Made by a program: the position numbers and the translations under genes. Below, piece by piece: positions 9,409-20,393 of a DNA stretch of 64,000 nucleotides (positions are counted from its first letter, which is position 1; every line of letters begins with the position of its first letter). This DNA comes from Sclerotiophoma versabilis (lineage: Eukaryota; Ascomycota; Dothideomycetes; Pleosporales; Didymellaceae), in assembly GCA_012274445.1 (NCBI GenBank), contig JAAROD010000093.1, forward strand, positions 1,054,001 through 1,118,000, given 5' to 3'. The notes beneath the pieces are model-generated. The model had not been told where the DNA came from. It did not search any database and saw nothing but the letters and a program-made list of their open reading frames with translations.

Positions 9409-10621
9409 ATGTCGGGATACAAGGGACCACGCGGACCCAATGTGTCCCAGTACATTGCAAATCTAAACCAATTGTCACCGCCTTCAGACAACATTGCAGA
9501 GCCGCAGCCCGTCGGCGACGACTTCTCCGCCTTCCTGAACACCGACTTCTTCGACATCAACGGCGGCACCAACGTCGAGCTCAACTCACCTATTGACTTT
9601 GGCGTCGACTTCGACATCAAACCTTCGTTGCAACCCACCGCCGAGAATTCCCCGAGGAACAGCATCAGCGCCGCCAGCACAAAGCCCAACATGGAGTTCA
9701 ACCTGAATGGTAAGTCTACAGTCTGCTAGGCGCGCTTGTCGCTCTCTTCCTCTTTGTCGTATTCAGTTTTCTCCGTCGTCGTCCATCACAATGGCCAGAA
9801 GTCCTGCACCTCGCGCTGGCCAATCACAGCTGCAGCCTGAACACGCACCCCACTGCCATGTGCAGCACCTCCCCCACACCCATCTACTGCAGCCACTCAC
9901 AGCGCGAGGGAGAGCTATAGCCCTGCCGCTGAGCGTAACATACCTTCCAAGCACGCAATTACCCTGCGCGAGCAGCGATCCTCACAACTCATGTCTTGAA
10001 CTCTGCACATCTTCGCATTCTCTTGTTACACCACGCTGCACTACCTAATCTCACAACGCGGCCATGGCTGACTTCGATCTTTTTGCAGGCGACTTCCAGT
10101 TCACAGACTTCTCCAACTTCAACACCGCACCCATCATCGACACATCCATGCCCAGCCTGTCGCAGCCGCAACCCCACTACCCTCTCCCGGCCACATATGC
10201 ACCACAACCAAACGCCATCTCGCCGCTTGGCTACGATGACTCTGTGTCAAAGAAGCGCAAGGCGGAGGACATGTCTGTCGGTACACCTAATCAAAATATC
10301 GACGAGCAAGCGCGCAATGCGGCTGAAGAGGACAAGCGTCGCCGCAACACCGCCGCTTCCGCGCGCTTCCGGGTGAAGAAGAAGCAGCGCGAGCAAGCCC
10401 TCGAGAAGACCGCCAAGGAGATGAGCGACCGCGTGCAGCAGCTGGAGGCCAGGATCGGACAGCTGGAGACAGAGAACACATGGCTCAAGAGCCTGATTAC
10501 CGAGAAGAGTGCGGGCAAGAGCTCGTCATCCGACATCAAGGCCATTCTGAGTAAGCACGAGGAGCAGAAGGCGGGACGGAGTAGCCCTGCGCACACCGAG
10601 GGCGTGGGCACTGAGGCGTAG
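9409..10621 (+). CDS. metR: bZIP transcription factor, CYS-3/MetR type
   Basis: Two exons, 9409-9709 and 10089-10621, give 277 residues. The N-terminus GPRGPNVSQYIANLN is the conserved start of CYS-3/MetR proteins and is followed by an acidic, aromatic activation region. The second exon has a nuclear signal (KKRKAED), the basic region RRRNTAASARFRVKKKQR and a leucine zipper with the characteristic ENTWLKSLITEK. The family activates sulfur-assimilation genes under sulfur limitation and is controlled by an SCF ubiquitin ligase in Neurospora and Aspergillus. The donor is ggtaagt and the acceptor tttttgcag; the join restores GGC in frame. The 379-nt intron is several times longer than any other firm intron here and contains an in-frame ATG at 10064 that reads through the acceptor. 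Confidence 0.9.
9710..10088 (+). promoter_or_regulatory. Long bZIP intron with possible internal promoter and start
   Basis: The intron is 379 nt, C-rich with CA/CT tracts, and ends with gcggccATGGCTGAC at 10064. That ATG is in strong context and in frame with the second exon across the splice acceptor. A transcript starting within the intron would encode 185 residues that keep the bZIP domain but lack the conserved N-terminus. This is inference from sequence only. Confidence 0.35.
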
Positions 10622-11299
10622 AGGACGAAGGCCGAAGCCAAAAGTGCGATTAGACTTGTTTCATTGTTCATGCTTCAATACCCCAGACCTTGACATGCTG
10701 CGGGTTTCGATGATTATGTTGATACGACGGCATGGTGGAGACGGTACACGAAGCGACGAGCCACTGCGATATGCGATACCTTTTTGATTTGTTCCACATA
10801 ATTCAAAGACTACCCATTCCACTTCATCACGTCTCTCGTCACCCCCATCTCCAACTCTCTATTCCCACTTACTCTCAGCCAACTCCACATCTTCCACACA
10901 ACCATCCCTCTCACTCCAGCCATTCCAACGTTCACAACTGTAACCACGGCTACCCCCGGCCACCGTTCCGCACCACACCGACGTCGACATTCCGCAAGAA
11001 AATGACGCTATCGCACCATCACCAAATAGAACCTACTTTACCCACCCTGCACACCTAGCCGCACCTGCATCTGCACCTTCCCGGTCGTACCCTGCAGCCG
11101 AAGTATCTGATTACACTACATCTCACGTACACCTCGGACATCCCGCGTAAGAGCCTCGTCCAGCTGCCGCTCGCGCAGACCCTGCAGAACCCGCCAATGC
11201 GCGAAGCGTCCGCGATCGGCGCCGATATTTCGCTGACATCTCGCTGAAGGGTTCGGGTTGGGAAAGTGCCGCCGACGCGTCGGACATGTGATTGCGCGC

Positions 11300-11395
11300 T
11301 GTGGGCTTGCATGGGCGACTTGATTGGCAACTTGACGACTGACAACTTGACTTGACCGGCAACTTGACTTGACTGGCAACTGGCGACTACTCAGC
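11300..11395. repeat. Irregular GACTTG/GGCAACTTGA repeats
   Basis: The words ggcaacttgac and acttgacttgac recur about five times within 90 bp, with small deletions between copies. It looks like slippage in a simple sequence. Confidence 0.6.
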
Positions 11396-11536
11396 GTGTC
11401 AGTCTACACATATCCGCTGGTTACTGCCACAGGATGACGGCGATGAGCACGCATAGTAAAAGTAAGCGTGACAGCATCTTTTCCTTCATAAGCAGTGTCG
11501 AAGCTGAGATTGTCTGCGGCGCAAGGAACTAGCATT

Positions 11537-11623
11537 TTACTTCACTTCACTTCACTCCACTTCACTTCACTCCACTTCACTTCACTCCACTTCACTTCAC
11601 TTCACTTCACTTCACTTCACTTC
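11537..11623. repeat. TTCAC pentanucleotide microsatellite
   Basis: About 17 tandem copies of ttcac, several replaced by tccac in a regular pattern that gives a 15-bp higher-order period in the first half. It is non-coding. Confidence 0.95.
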
Positions 11624-12464
11624 GCTATGCACGTATAGCACTGCAATTTCCAGCTCTGATGTCCTGCGTGGCGATGGATGTCGAGGTTTGATCCAACAAC
11701 CCCTGGCGACAAGTTTTCCAGGCGGCTTTCGGCGGTGGCATATACTGGGTCTTCACCGAAGCTTTTCGAGCGCGTGGGAATGGGGAGGATTGTAGGGGTT
11801 TTCAGGAATAGGGTTGGATGTGCTAGATATGAGCGGGACTGGTCTTGGTATGATAGATAGATACCGACAGCGATCACAGAATTCCAGAGAAGTCGGGTCG
11901 TGATGTAATGCTTTCAGTGTGGTTGTCGCTTTCAACTTCTTGGAGGTGTTTGCTAGTGCTGGCGAACGGTGTGGCAGACGGAGGGTGTGAGCAGTAGTGA
12001 CGAAGACAATTGAGAGGTGTTTGGGCACTTAAAGATACACAGATTGAAAATGTGCGCTCTTTTTCAAGGCTGGGACTTGAACACGATCCTTTCAAATATA
12101 ATCGACAGCACAGCCTAGAGGTATCCGGACTGTTGAAACAATCATGAATTTGTTGAGTGTGGTGGTTACAATGTTGTGTGTACTTGTGGGAGGCAGTCAA
12201 GACACCTACTTAGAAACGGACGTATGAATTCGCTGGCTTATGAACATGCTACCAAACGCCTTTATACAGATCACTCAATCCCAATTTCACGACGGACCCT
12301 CCCCCCGTGTTTGTCCAGAAGCTGATCCAGCTCCCTCGCCTGATATCGTGAACCGATGGCACGCACAATGAAATCGAGCCTCTGCTCAGAGCAAGCTACG
12401 AACTCATGCCAGGTGCATTGACTATCTCCAGGATGTCCCCAACCCTGTGCTCGCTCGCAACATC

Positions 12465-13210
12465 CTATATGGCGATCCAGGTGATTGTGATGACAATGTC
12501 CATGCCCTTCTTCTCAGCAGCCTCCCACTTGTAGCTGTATGTTCCGTCCTTCTCGTTATTCCAGTAGGCGCCGACAGCGCTGTGCATACCGCGGCGGCCG
12601 TGCTTCTCGGGTTCTGAGGGAGATCCGATGTGCTGGATGACGGTGCTGTTGGCGATGTACTTGTAGGCGGGTTGGCTGGTTTCGCTACCCTCGGTCTTTA
12701 CTGTTGTGGCGTCGATAAGCGACTTGAGGATGGTTTGCTGGAGTAACGTCAGTCACTGAGCCGCGACAGGGTCTTGGTAGATTGCGGTGATGAAGGTCAA
12801 GTCAGAGTTGCGACAAGCGCTGTGGTTTTGTATTCAGATGGCGGGGTCTTAAGCCGCTTCATTAACACGGACCAAATGTTCTCATCATGTAGAAGGGCAG
12901 AGTGATGTAGCAGGCACAAGGGAAGGAGCGCGGTAGTGTTTGTTTGCTCGCGTGCGCTGTGTGACGGGGCGGGTGGCTTACGATGATATTTGTGTTCCAG
13001 TCGGCGACCTTGGAGTGGTCGTAGAGCGCCGCTTCGCCAATTGCTTGTTCGCAGGCCTAGTGGCGACATTAGCTTTGCTTTCGACATCGAAGCCTGGAGG
13101 TACTTACGTTGCTGGCGATCTGCTGGAGCTGGTCGGTGGGAAGCGGTGAAGTGGCCTGTTGCTGTGAATACTTTGTCCAAGAGGGTTTGAGCGGGAGTAC
13201 CAACGGCCAT
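12465..13210 (-). CDS. Dynein light chain, Tctex-1 family
   Basis: Four exons on the minus strand: 13210-13205, 13155-13108, 13056-12982 and 12737-12465, giving 133 residues. The protein reads MAATSPLPTDQLQQIASN, then ACEQAIGEAALYDHSKVADW, and ends with the Tctex-1 signature RGMHSAVGAYWNNEKDGTYS and ITITWIAI. Tctex-1 dimers link the dynein intermediate chain to cargo and take part in minus-end microtubule transport. Introns are 49, 51 and 244 nt. The first exon would be only six bases (ATGGCC) with a non-standard gttggt donor. It is proposed because the ATG has an ideal context (ccacaATGGCC) and the joined N-terminus looks right; an acceptor 6 nt earlier would add two residues. The other junctions are firm. 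Confidence 0.85.
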
Positions 13211-13654
13211 TGTGGATATATGTGTGTGTAGTAATTATGTGATAGACTCGTGGAGGGATTCAGATGTGTACGATGGCTGTTGTCGATAACGATTGCAGGC
13301 AAGCGTCTGTTGTCGTGAATGTTTGTTACGCCGTTAGCGTGGTTGCCGTCCCGACTCCAGACCTGTTTGGGCCGCGCAGACGCAGACAAGGCTCGCGTCA
13401 CGTGGGTGCTCTGATTGGCTGCAGGCGCATCACGGCTCCCATGCTCGAGTGGATCGCCATTGTCACTGCAGGGCATGAGCTTGAGCTTGATTCCTGCGCA
13501 AAGCTTTCTTCAACAACCCTTGCCCGCATTCGAGGGAATAAGCTGAAGTTCTGTGTCACGACGGATTGTGCACTGCAGCCAATTGCCCAGCACCGCACCC
13601 GCGACATCACCCTAGAGCTCTCATTCACCTGCAGTGGGGCTGCACAACATCGTC
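13211..13654. promoter_or_regulatory. Divergent promoter between Tctex-1 and VTC1
   Basis: The two start codons are 444 bp apart and point away from each other, so this stretch must carry both promoters. No TATA box is obvious. An ORF crossing it (13264-13992) overlaps VTC1 in another frame and is not considered real. Confidence 0.5.
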
Positions 13655-14089
13655 ATGTCGAGCCAACCTCTCCTCCAGACTGCGCCGGGTACGTCAGGCC
13701 CGCGGACCTACTGACAGTGTTACTAATTGCACACAGGCAAGCGCATCGCCCTGCCCACCCGCGTCGAGCCCAAAGTCTTCTTCGCCAACGAGCGCACCTT
13801 CCTCTCATGGCTCAACTTCACCGTCATCCTCGGCGGTCTGGCCATTGGTCTCCTCAACTTCGGCGACAAGGTCGGCAAGATCAGCGCTGGCCTGTTCACT
13901 GCCGTTGCTATGATGGCCATGATCTACGCCTTGTTCACATTTCACTGGCGCGCGAAGAGCATAAGGATGAGGGGTCAGGGTGGTTTCGATGACAGGCTTG
14001 GTCCTACTATTCTTACCCTGGCACTGTTCGCTGCGGTTGTTGTCAACTTTGTGCTGAGGTTGACTATGGCTGATGGCAAGAAGCAGTGA
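13655..14089 (+). CDS. VTC1: Vacuolar transporter chaperone 1 (VTC1)
   Basis: Two exons, 13655-13688 and 13737-14089, separated by a 48-nt intron (gtacgt...cacacag, branch tactaat), give 128 residues, almost exactly the yeast length of 129. The sequence MSSQPLLQTAPGKRIALPTR leads into the DUF202/VTC domain with RVEPKVFFANERTFLSWLNF and three transmembrane segments. Vtc1 is the small membrane subunit of the VTC complex, which makes polyphosphate from ATP while moving it into the vacuole, and it also supports V-ATPase stability and vacuole fusion. Here it would sit in the vacuolar membrane with Vtc4-type subunits encoded elsewhere. Confidence 0.95.
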
Positions 14090-14564
14090 GGAACGAAAGA
14101 GTGCTGGTAGTAGCATGCGTCAAGAGCTGGATTGGAAGCCAAAGGCATTGGTTGGATACGAAAGGAGCCGATGGTTAAGAGTCAAAGAAGAGGGAGCGAT
14201 ATAGAGAAGTCGATTGGAGCTTCTTGGGACGTCCAAATGAGGATACGGCCATGTTGTTTTGCGTACGTGTTTGACGGAAATTATGGCACGGCTTATTTTT
14301 GCCCGCTTAGAGCTGGTTGCGCACTCGGTTTAGACAGCTCGTTTTATTGACTGGCTGATTAAACACCAAAGATACTCGACATCCATTTCCCAATCTTATG
14401 TCTAAAATTTTGGTACTTTACACCCTCCTGGCAACCTTCTTCGCTATATTCAGTCTTCACAACGGCGCGAACATACTTGATACCAATGGCACTCCTCTCG
14501 CGTAGATATTGACGAGGCGGTACACGTCAATATTGCCTTGTCCAGCTCTCTCTTATTCGTCTTA

Positions 14565-15480
14565 CGCCTGCAAAATGTAGCCCGTAACGGTTGCACCAAA
14601 CAGATACCCAAAAGTCTCCCCAGTGATCGACATGCTCATCGCCACAGCTGCTCATCATGATAAAAAATGGTGGCGACGACTGTTGGGAGGACAGTGAAGT
14701 ACGCGCCGTTGGCTACACCATTTGTAGTAGTGAAGGCAGACAGCGGTTCCAGGGTGCTAGAAACGGGCTATATCGCCAGCATATTCACGGCTTTGAGCAC
14801 CATGGTGATGACGAAGATATTGGTCAGATCGACCTGATCGCACAGAGACCCTCCAGCAGAGCAGCCGACTACATTGCAAGCACTGCGTCCCGCCACCAGA
14901 ATGACGCTGGTTGTCGATGCCAGTCCGAGTGACTGTGGAAAGGAGGCAGATAATAGGGTGGCATAAACAAGGCAAAAGTACCGACCGCGCCCGCCATGAA
15001 CATAGCTATATATGTTATGCTGTGGTACATGGCGAGCTCATGCCAACGCCTGCCAAACGTTTGATCGTATCAAAAAGATCAACAAGATTCGACGTACAAC
15101 TGCCGGCCGCAACAAGCCCCAGTCGCATAGTCGTGATTCCAGTCATAGTTGCGAAGTTTGGACAGTGCTTTAAATCGAGATACACGGCTAAGAAGCCGAA
15201 TGCAACTCCGCAACAAAGATTCGGCGAGCCGACGGAAGACACTGTAGAGGAAGATACATGAGACAGTGTGGGGCTGAGAAGTGTAGTCTACAGGGCGTCC
15301 CAGCAGCTGATCATCCTATTTATCGAGAAGGTCAACTTAACGCCTGCGAAGACTACGGCGTAACCATAGCTGCCAGCGAGAATGGCAGTGGTGCTAGATG
15401 CTGCTTTGATCGAGGAAAGTAGAGAGATCCAGCCTGGGAGGGTGGTTGAAGGTAGTGTTGAAATTGGGGAAGCAGCCAAG
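14565..15480 (-). pseudogene. Decayed MFS transporter (monocarboxylate-porter type)
   Basis: Read on the minus strand, pieces of one major-facilitator protein appear in the right order but in different frames. They are GSYGYAVVFAG near 15380, LGLVAAGS near 15115, MYHSITYIAMFMAGAVGTFA from 15030, GLASTTSVILVAG near 14930, NGVANGAYFTVLPTVV near 14720, and VAMSMSITGETFGYLFGA from about 14655. Stops and frameshifts separate them, so no intact protein can be made. The order and motifs match the fungal MCH/MCT-like family (the NGxANGAxF...LPTVV stretch is typical). Decay is moderate and motifs are still readable. No single intact start can be chosen. Confidence 0.75.
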
Positions 15481-16065
15481 CTTCAGCTCTAGCTATTTGG
15501 GCTGAGCGGTTGTCGACATGTTGACTGTCTCGACGAGTATCATAGGAAGTACTTATTGGAGGAAATTCGAATCGATGTGCACCTGCGTCTTGAATAGTCT
15601 CTACTATCTTGTCCGTGTTCAACGCCGGTCATGAGCAATGGGATATGAGCTTTGTCCCCTTGCAAGTGGAGATATAAGCATTGTGGACTGATGCACCGTC
15701 GAAACCTGGGCAGAGACGTCACCAAACCGCAGCCGTGCAGAAACAGGCCAACGAGGCTAATCAAAACAAGAGGCTGAAGGTAGGCAAAAGCGTTTCGATT
15801 GCATCTATTGCTAATCTTAAGACAGCGGGTTTGATATCCTAACGTGCCTTGCTCACGCCCTGTCAAATTTGCACGCCTTGTGGTTGTCGCCAGATTTGCA
15901 CCTACTTGTCGAGGATGTGGCCAATCGGAGCTCGGCAGCGCTTACCCTCACTACTCAGAGACTACCGGCTGCGGTTAGCTCCTTCCCCACCCCTCCAGCA
16001 TCTGTGACATACGCAAGCGATCCCTCCGTGTTATCTTTATCGATGCATACGATCGGATTGATAAC
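15481..16065. other. Intergenic, promoter of the homeobox gene
   Basis: Nothing recognisable beyond the likely 5' leader of the homeodomain gene. The upstream end of the decayed transporter may reach into 15480-15620. Confidence 0.4.
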
Positions 16066-18666
16066 ATGGACATGACCGTCGATGCCGAGTGGAACGCACT
16101 GTTTAATTTTCCTTCGGACGATGTCTCCTTCGATTCCACAGGCCTGAACAGTCCTCAAGACAGCGATGACTTCGGATCACCTTTAGTTTGCCTGTCCGGG
16201 CAGTCAACACCAGGCGACGGTCAGCATGCTTTGCAGCTAGGAGATGGTATCCAAAATCTCTTAGACAAGACAGCTGGGGATGTGGCAACCAACACTCAAT
16301 CGGCGTCAAAGAGCGGCGGACGCTTCTCTAAAGAGGTAGTAGGAATGCTGAGGAATTGGCTCAATGCTCACAAGCTGCGGCCGTATCCTACAAATGAGGA
16401 AATGGAGATGCTGCAACAACGGACTGGACTGAACAAGACCCAAATTTCAAACTGGTTTGCCAACGCCCGAAGACGAGGCAAGCTACCGAGGGCACCACCT
16501 TCACACTCTTCGCAGATTACCTCGAGCGGGCCAGTTGAGATCGCACCCAGACCTGGTACACCGGCCCCAATGCAGAACATGCACTCTTTGAACCCAATGG
16601 AAAGATGGCAATCCTCGCCACCAGAACATGAACCTGCTGCAGCTTCTGATATCGCTCGCGCTGTTAAGTCGAATGGCGGTGTACCCTTGCGTACGTTGCT
16701 CTCAGCATTCAACAACCTGATGGTTGCCACTGACAGTTTTTCTAGTTGGTGAAATTGACTACTCCTTCGATTATAGAGACATTGCCGCGCAATCGTGGTA
16801 CAACACGTCGTCAGCCAGCAGTGCCGGGACTTCAGCCTCTAGCGAATTCTCTACGATTTCCAAACGCTCTACTCCGTCAAGGTCTGCCGAGCCTACGACT
16901 TATCCTCGTCCACTCCGCAAGCGACGGATCAACAAGCAGCGTGCGCGCGTTCGACGAACGTCCTTGGTGGGATCCCTGCTACCCTACCAGTGTACTTTCT
17001 GCACCGAAGACTTCAAAACTAAACATGATTGGCAACGCCATGAAAAATCACTGCACCTTCCAATTGAGCAATGGGTCTGTATCTTGCACGGCCCTCGAGC
17101 GTTGAAGCTCGACACCGGATGCATGTGTTGCGTGTTCTGTGGTGAGCCTGAACCGGACGATGCACACCTCGAAACCCACAATTACCACCCTTGTCGTGAA
17201 CGTACACTTGAAGAGCGTACGTTCAATCGAAAAGATCACTTGAATCAGCACTTGCAGCTGGTTCACAATGTCAGGTTTGATAAGTGGTCAATGAGCTCGT
17301 GGAAAGTACCAATGACCAATATCAAGTCCAGATGTGGTTTTTGTGGGATTAAGATAAGTACATGGGACAAACGTGTCGACCATCTTGCAGGGCATTTCAA
17401 ACAAGGCCTCACCATGGCAAGCTGGCAAGGTGACTGGGGCTTGGATGATCGTCATTTGAAACTGCTCGAGAAGGCTATTCCGCCATGTAAGTTCCGTAGT
17501 GAACTTTTGTGACCGTTGTTGACAGTTGAAACAGATTTTATCGATTGGGAACGAAGTACACCCGCTCCATTTGGCGCAAGCCACCATGCACATATATCGC
17601 CTACCACGGCTTATGAGCTGATCAAGATAGAGTTGGACCACTCCATGCAGACACATTTTGAACTCTCTGGAAGGATGCCTGACAACTCTAGCATGCAACT
17701 CGAGGCCTGCCGCATAGTCTTCGCATCCGAAGTTCTATCCAGGAAGCAGAATGCACGCCCCTCATCGTGGTTGCGCGATCTGGTCATGTCGAGCCAACAA
17801 ATCACGGATGAGGCCAAGTTTGGGCCTTTGCGACTGCATAAAGAATGTGTGCTCTCGACACTCAAAATCAATGGGCGAGATAACATTTTTGAGCTTTGTC
17901 CGCTCGAGGCGCAGCTATGGACTTTTGTCAAAGCCAGAGAGGCAACTGCGGTCGCCGTGACAACCGAAAGCCTTCAAGAGGAGGCAAGTAAGATTGTTGC
18001 CTACATGGAGCAAATATCAAAGACGCCATCAGATGTGTTCGCGAACTGGCTGATCAAGCTCATATATGCGAACACAGGCTGGCTTCAAAGTTTCATAAAA
18101 CGCACCTGCTCTTCTCAATCTGGACCTGCATCAGACTTAGGGCCACCGGCTCCTGAGCTGAGCCTAAGTTATCATTTAGCTTCAGTAGTACGGCCTCTTC
18201 CACTACAGAGGGAGACTGTCCCTCCTCCTTCGCCGTCGAACCTACCAAATGTACACATAGATCCAGCGACATATCATCTGGCAAGCGGATTGGACACACC
18301 GCAAGATGAAGCCAACTTGTTCCCTCCAGCACGGTCCAGGATGTTCATAAATAGTGCCAATTTCTTCTCATGGCTTGTCCGCGATCTTGCTCGTTGGACA
18401 GCAGCAACCATGTCGCCCAACAACCCGAACTGCCACATTCCAACCGACGAGGAACTTCAGCACCAGGCCAGATGTATCGTATACGATGAGTAAGTCGGTG
18501 GACTCACACATTGAGAGTATCTCTGCTAACATCAGACAGTGATGATCCTTGGAACCAGACTGCAGCAGACAACGCGCACTGGCTGCGTCAGTTCAAAAGA
18601 AACGTTGGCATTCTCGACGAACCCGATGATCCCAACGAAGCGAATTTGAGCGGCTTATTCCTATGA
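16066..18666 (+). CDS. Homeodomain (TALE/KN-type) plus C2H2 zinc-finger regulator
   Basis: Four exons, 16066-16690, 16746-17486, 17535-18489 and 18540-18666, give 815 residues; introns are 55, 48 and 50 nt and all joins keep frame. Residues about 84-141 form a homeodomain of the KN/TALE class (RPYPTNEEMEMLQQRTGLNK and the recognition helix WFANARRR). After a basic, proline-rich linker there is a C2H2 finger (residues about 291-312, CTFCTEDFKTKHDWQRHEKS) and further Cys/His clusters to about 382 (FNRKDHLNQHLQLVH). The remaining 400 residues are a helical region without a named domain, ending in WLRQFKRNVGI. Proteins with this order occur in filamentous ascomycetes and are presumed nuclear regulators; targets are unknown. 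At 17526/17535 two in-frame acceptors compete, but the upstream one would leave a 39-nt intron. Confidence 0.85.
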
Positions 18667-19671
18667 GGAGCGTTCAATCGGCGCGCGTGCTCGAACGTGT
18701 CGACGGGGTTCGAGGGAATGGTCAGATGGCGTCGTCAGACAAAGCGTCGTCGTCAAACTTGGCCTCTGTCACCCAAGAATTTTGTCTCGACCCCAGTCTT
18801 GTCGTCTGTCCTAAGAACTGATCGACATGATCGTTCGCTCGGTGGCTCGGCAAATCTTGTTGTACAGAAAATGTCGACAGACTTTTAATGTGGTCAACGC
18901 AGGTTTAGCTGAGCTTTTTCACAGCACGGCCCGCTAGATGATGTCTTCTCTTCAGCACCTGTGTGCATGCTGCCGATCAGAGAAAACGACGTAACTAAAG
19001 TCAGCCTCGCGAACTAGAAATGCGGCTCAAATGTCCCCACTACGTAAGCACCAAGCCGCACTATACCCGAAACGACGCTATCCGGAGATATCGGCACACT
19101 TTTTTTATCGATCTAGTCACGAGACCCTCGCAATGCCTGTCAGCCCAGACCGGTTGTGTCATACGTGCAGGAGACGTTCGCGGCCTCGCGTTCCAAGTGC
19201 CCCCGGATTCGCTGTGGCTGAAGTGGCTAGTGCACGGGCTGCCGAATAGCCGTTTGAGGCGTAAGGCTGACCTGTTCGCGTAGCGTTTAGTGGCCCCATG
19301 TGTATCCGCCCTTGCACTGATAGGGCGTCATTGCTCCTCTCGGCCTGTTGTGGGTACACGAATGTGTAGGAACTGGGTTAGAGCTCGGTACCCTCGACCC
19401 ACCTGAGAAGCTTGGGGCCGGAATAAACTCTTGACTGCATACGTGGCGCAGGATAACACGGCTTGGAAGTCTTGTAAGAAGCGGGACGAAAGAGCATATA
19501 TGCTTCCTTTGGTCCCCCACTATGTTCCAGACCACAGCTTCAAGGATACATCCAAGCAATTGACGAAGCACTCGAACCTCGAACAAAGCTACTACACCAT
19601 ACTACACTACATCAACGCTACACAGTCGACCATATCTTCAAGGTCGTCAACTCACCAAACACACGTTGCCG
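18667..19671. other. Intergenic region
   Basis: No gene. Short cgtcgtc-rich words occur at 18725-18760. The frames of up to 97 codons lack coding character. 19520-19671 is A/C-rich and is probably the leader of the next gene. Confidence 0.5.
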
Positions 19672-20160
19672 ATGACAAACTCCAACCGTTCTATCGACGC
19701 CCGAGACTTGTCTTCTCGCCTTAATCGCATCGCGCAAAACGACACCTCATCCACTCATGGCTCCATCTCCTATGACACCAGCACCATGTCTGGAAACCGA
19801 AGAGTCAACCGAGCCACCTCCTTCGACTCACTCCCACGCTTCACCAAATCGTCAACTATGTCTTCTACCTCGACTGGCTCGACCCAGTTCTCAGGTTTGC
19901 GCTCATATCCAAGTCGAGCAATACATCGCAAGGATGTCGAAGTCAGCCCTGGAGAGTTTAGCATCCCAAGGGTCCCGAAGAGGAGCAGGAGGGATACAGG
20001 TGCAAGTGCAAAGAGTAACAGGAGTGAGGGCAGAAGGAAGAAGGACAGCTTTGAGGCGCATGCGTACGGACGGCACAGCAACCAGTGGTTATTCAATGAC
20101 TTCAGTATCACGGATGCTGTCAGGAAGGGATTCGGCAAGGTTTTCGGCAAGGACAACTAA
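19672..20160 (+). CDS. Small Ser/Arg-rich hypothetical protein
   Basis: A single exon of 162 residues starting at ATG 19672. The first 130 residues are serine-, arginine- and threonine-rich and probably disordered. The C-terminus HSNQWLFNDFSITDAVRKGF is the most conserved-looking part and resembles the (N/D)xWLFxxFS motif that ends many small ascomycete proteins of unknown function. Composition and the compact tail suggest a real gene. Function is unknown. Confidence 0.6.
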   Translation: MTNSNRSIDARDLSSRLNRIAQNDTSSTHGSISYDTSTMSGNRRVNRATSFDSLPRFTKSSTMSSTSTGSTQFSGLRSYPSRAIHRKDVEVSPGEFSIPRVPKRSRRDTGASAKSNRSEGRRKKDSFEAHAYGRHSNQWLFNDFSITDAVRKGFGKVFGKDN

Positions 20161-20393
20161 ATCTGGGAAGCCCATCTACATGCGGTTGGCTATGGTACAA
20201 GAAACAACATCAGGAGCTAGGGATATGTTGATCGAGCAGCTGCATAGAGATACACAATACAATCATTTACATCATCTACTTCTGCTAAAACTAATGGTTT
20301 CCCGAGGCGTGACCATACTTTCAATCCTCACATACTTACGTGATCTAGATGAGAGCCTAGCTTGGAGCTTGCCATAGGCTACCGATTTCTACA

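Larger units (their letters stand above)
10622..12464. other. Intergenic region with two repeat tracts
   Basis: No supportable gene. 10800-11000 is a C/T/A-rich tract on the plus strand resembling a fungal promoter or leader, but no gene follows. 11300-11395 has irregular repeats of acttgactgg-like words, and 11537-11623 is a pentanucleotide microsatellite. The ORFs of up to 108 codons here are low-complexity. Confidence 0.6.
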
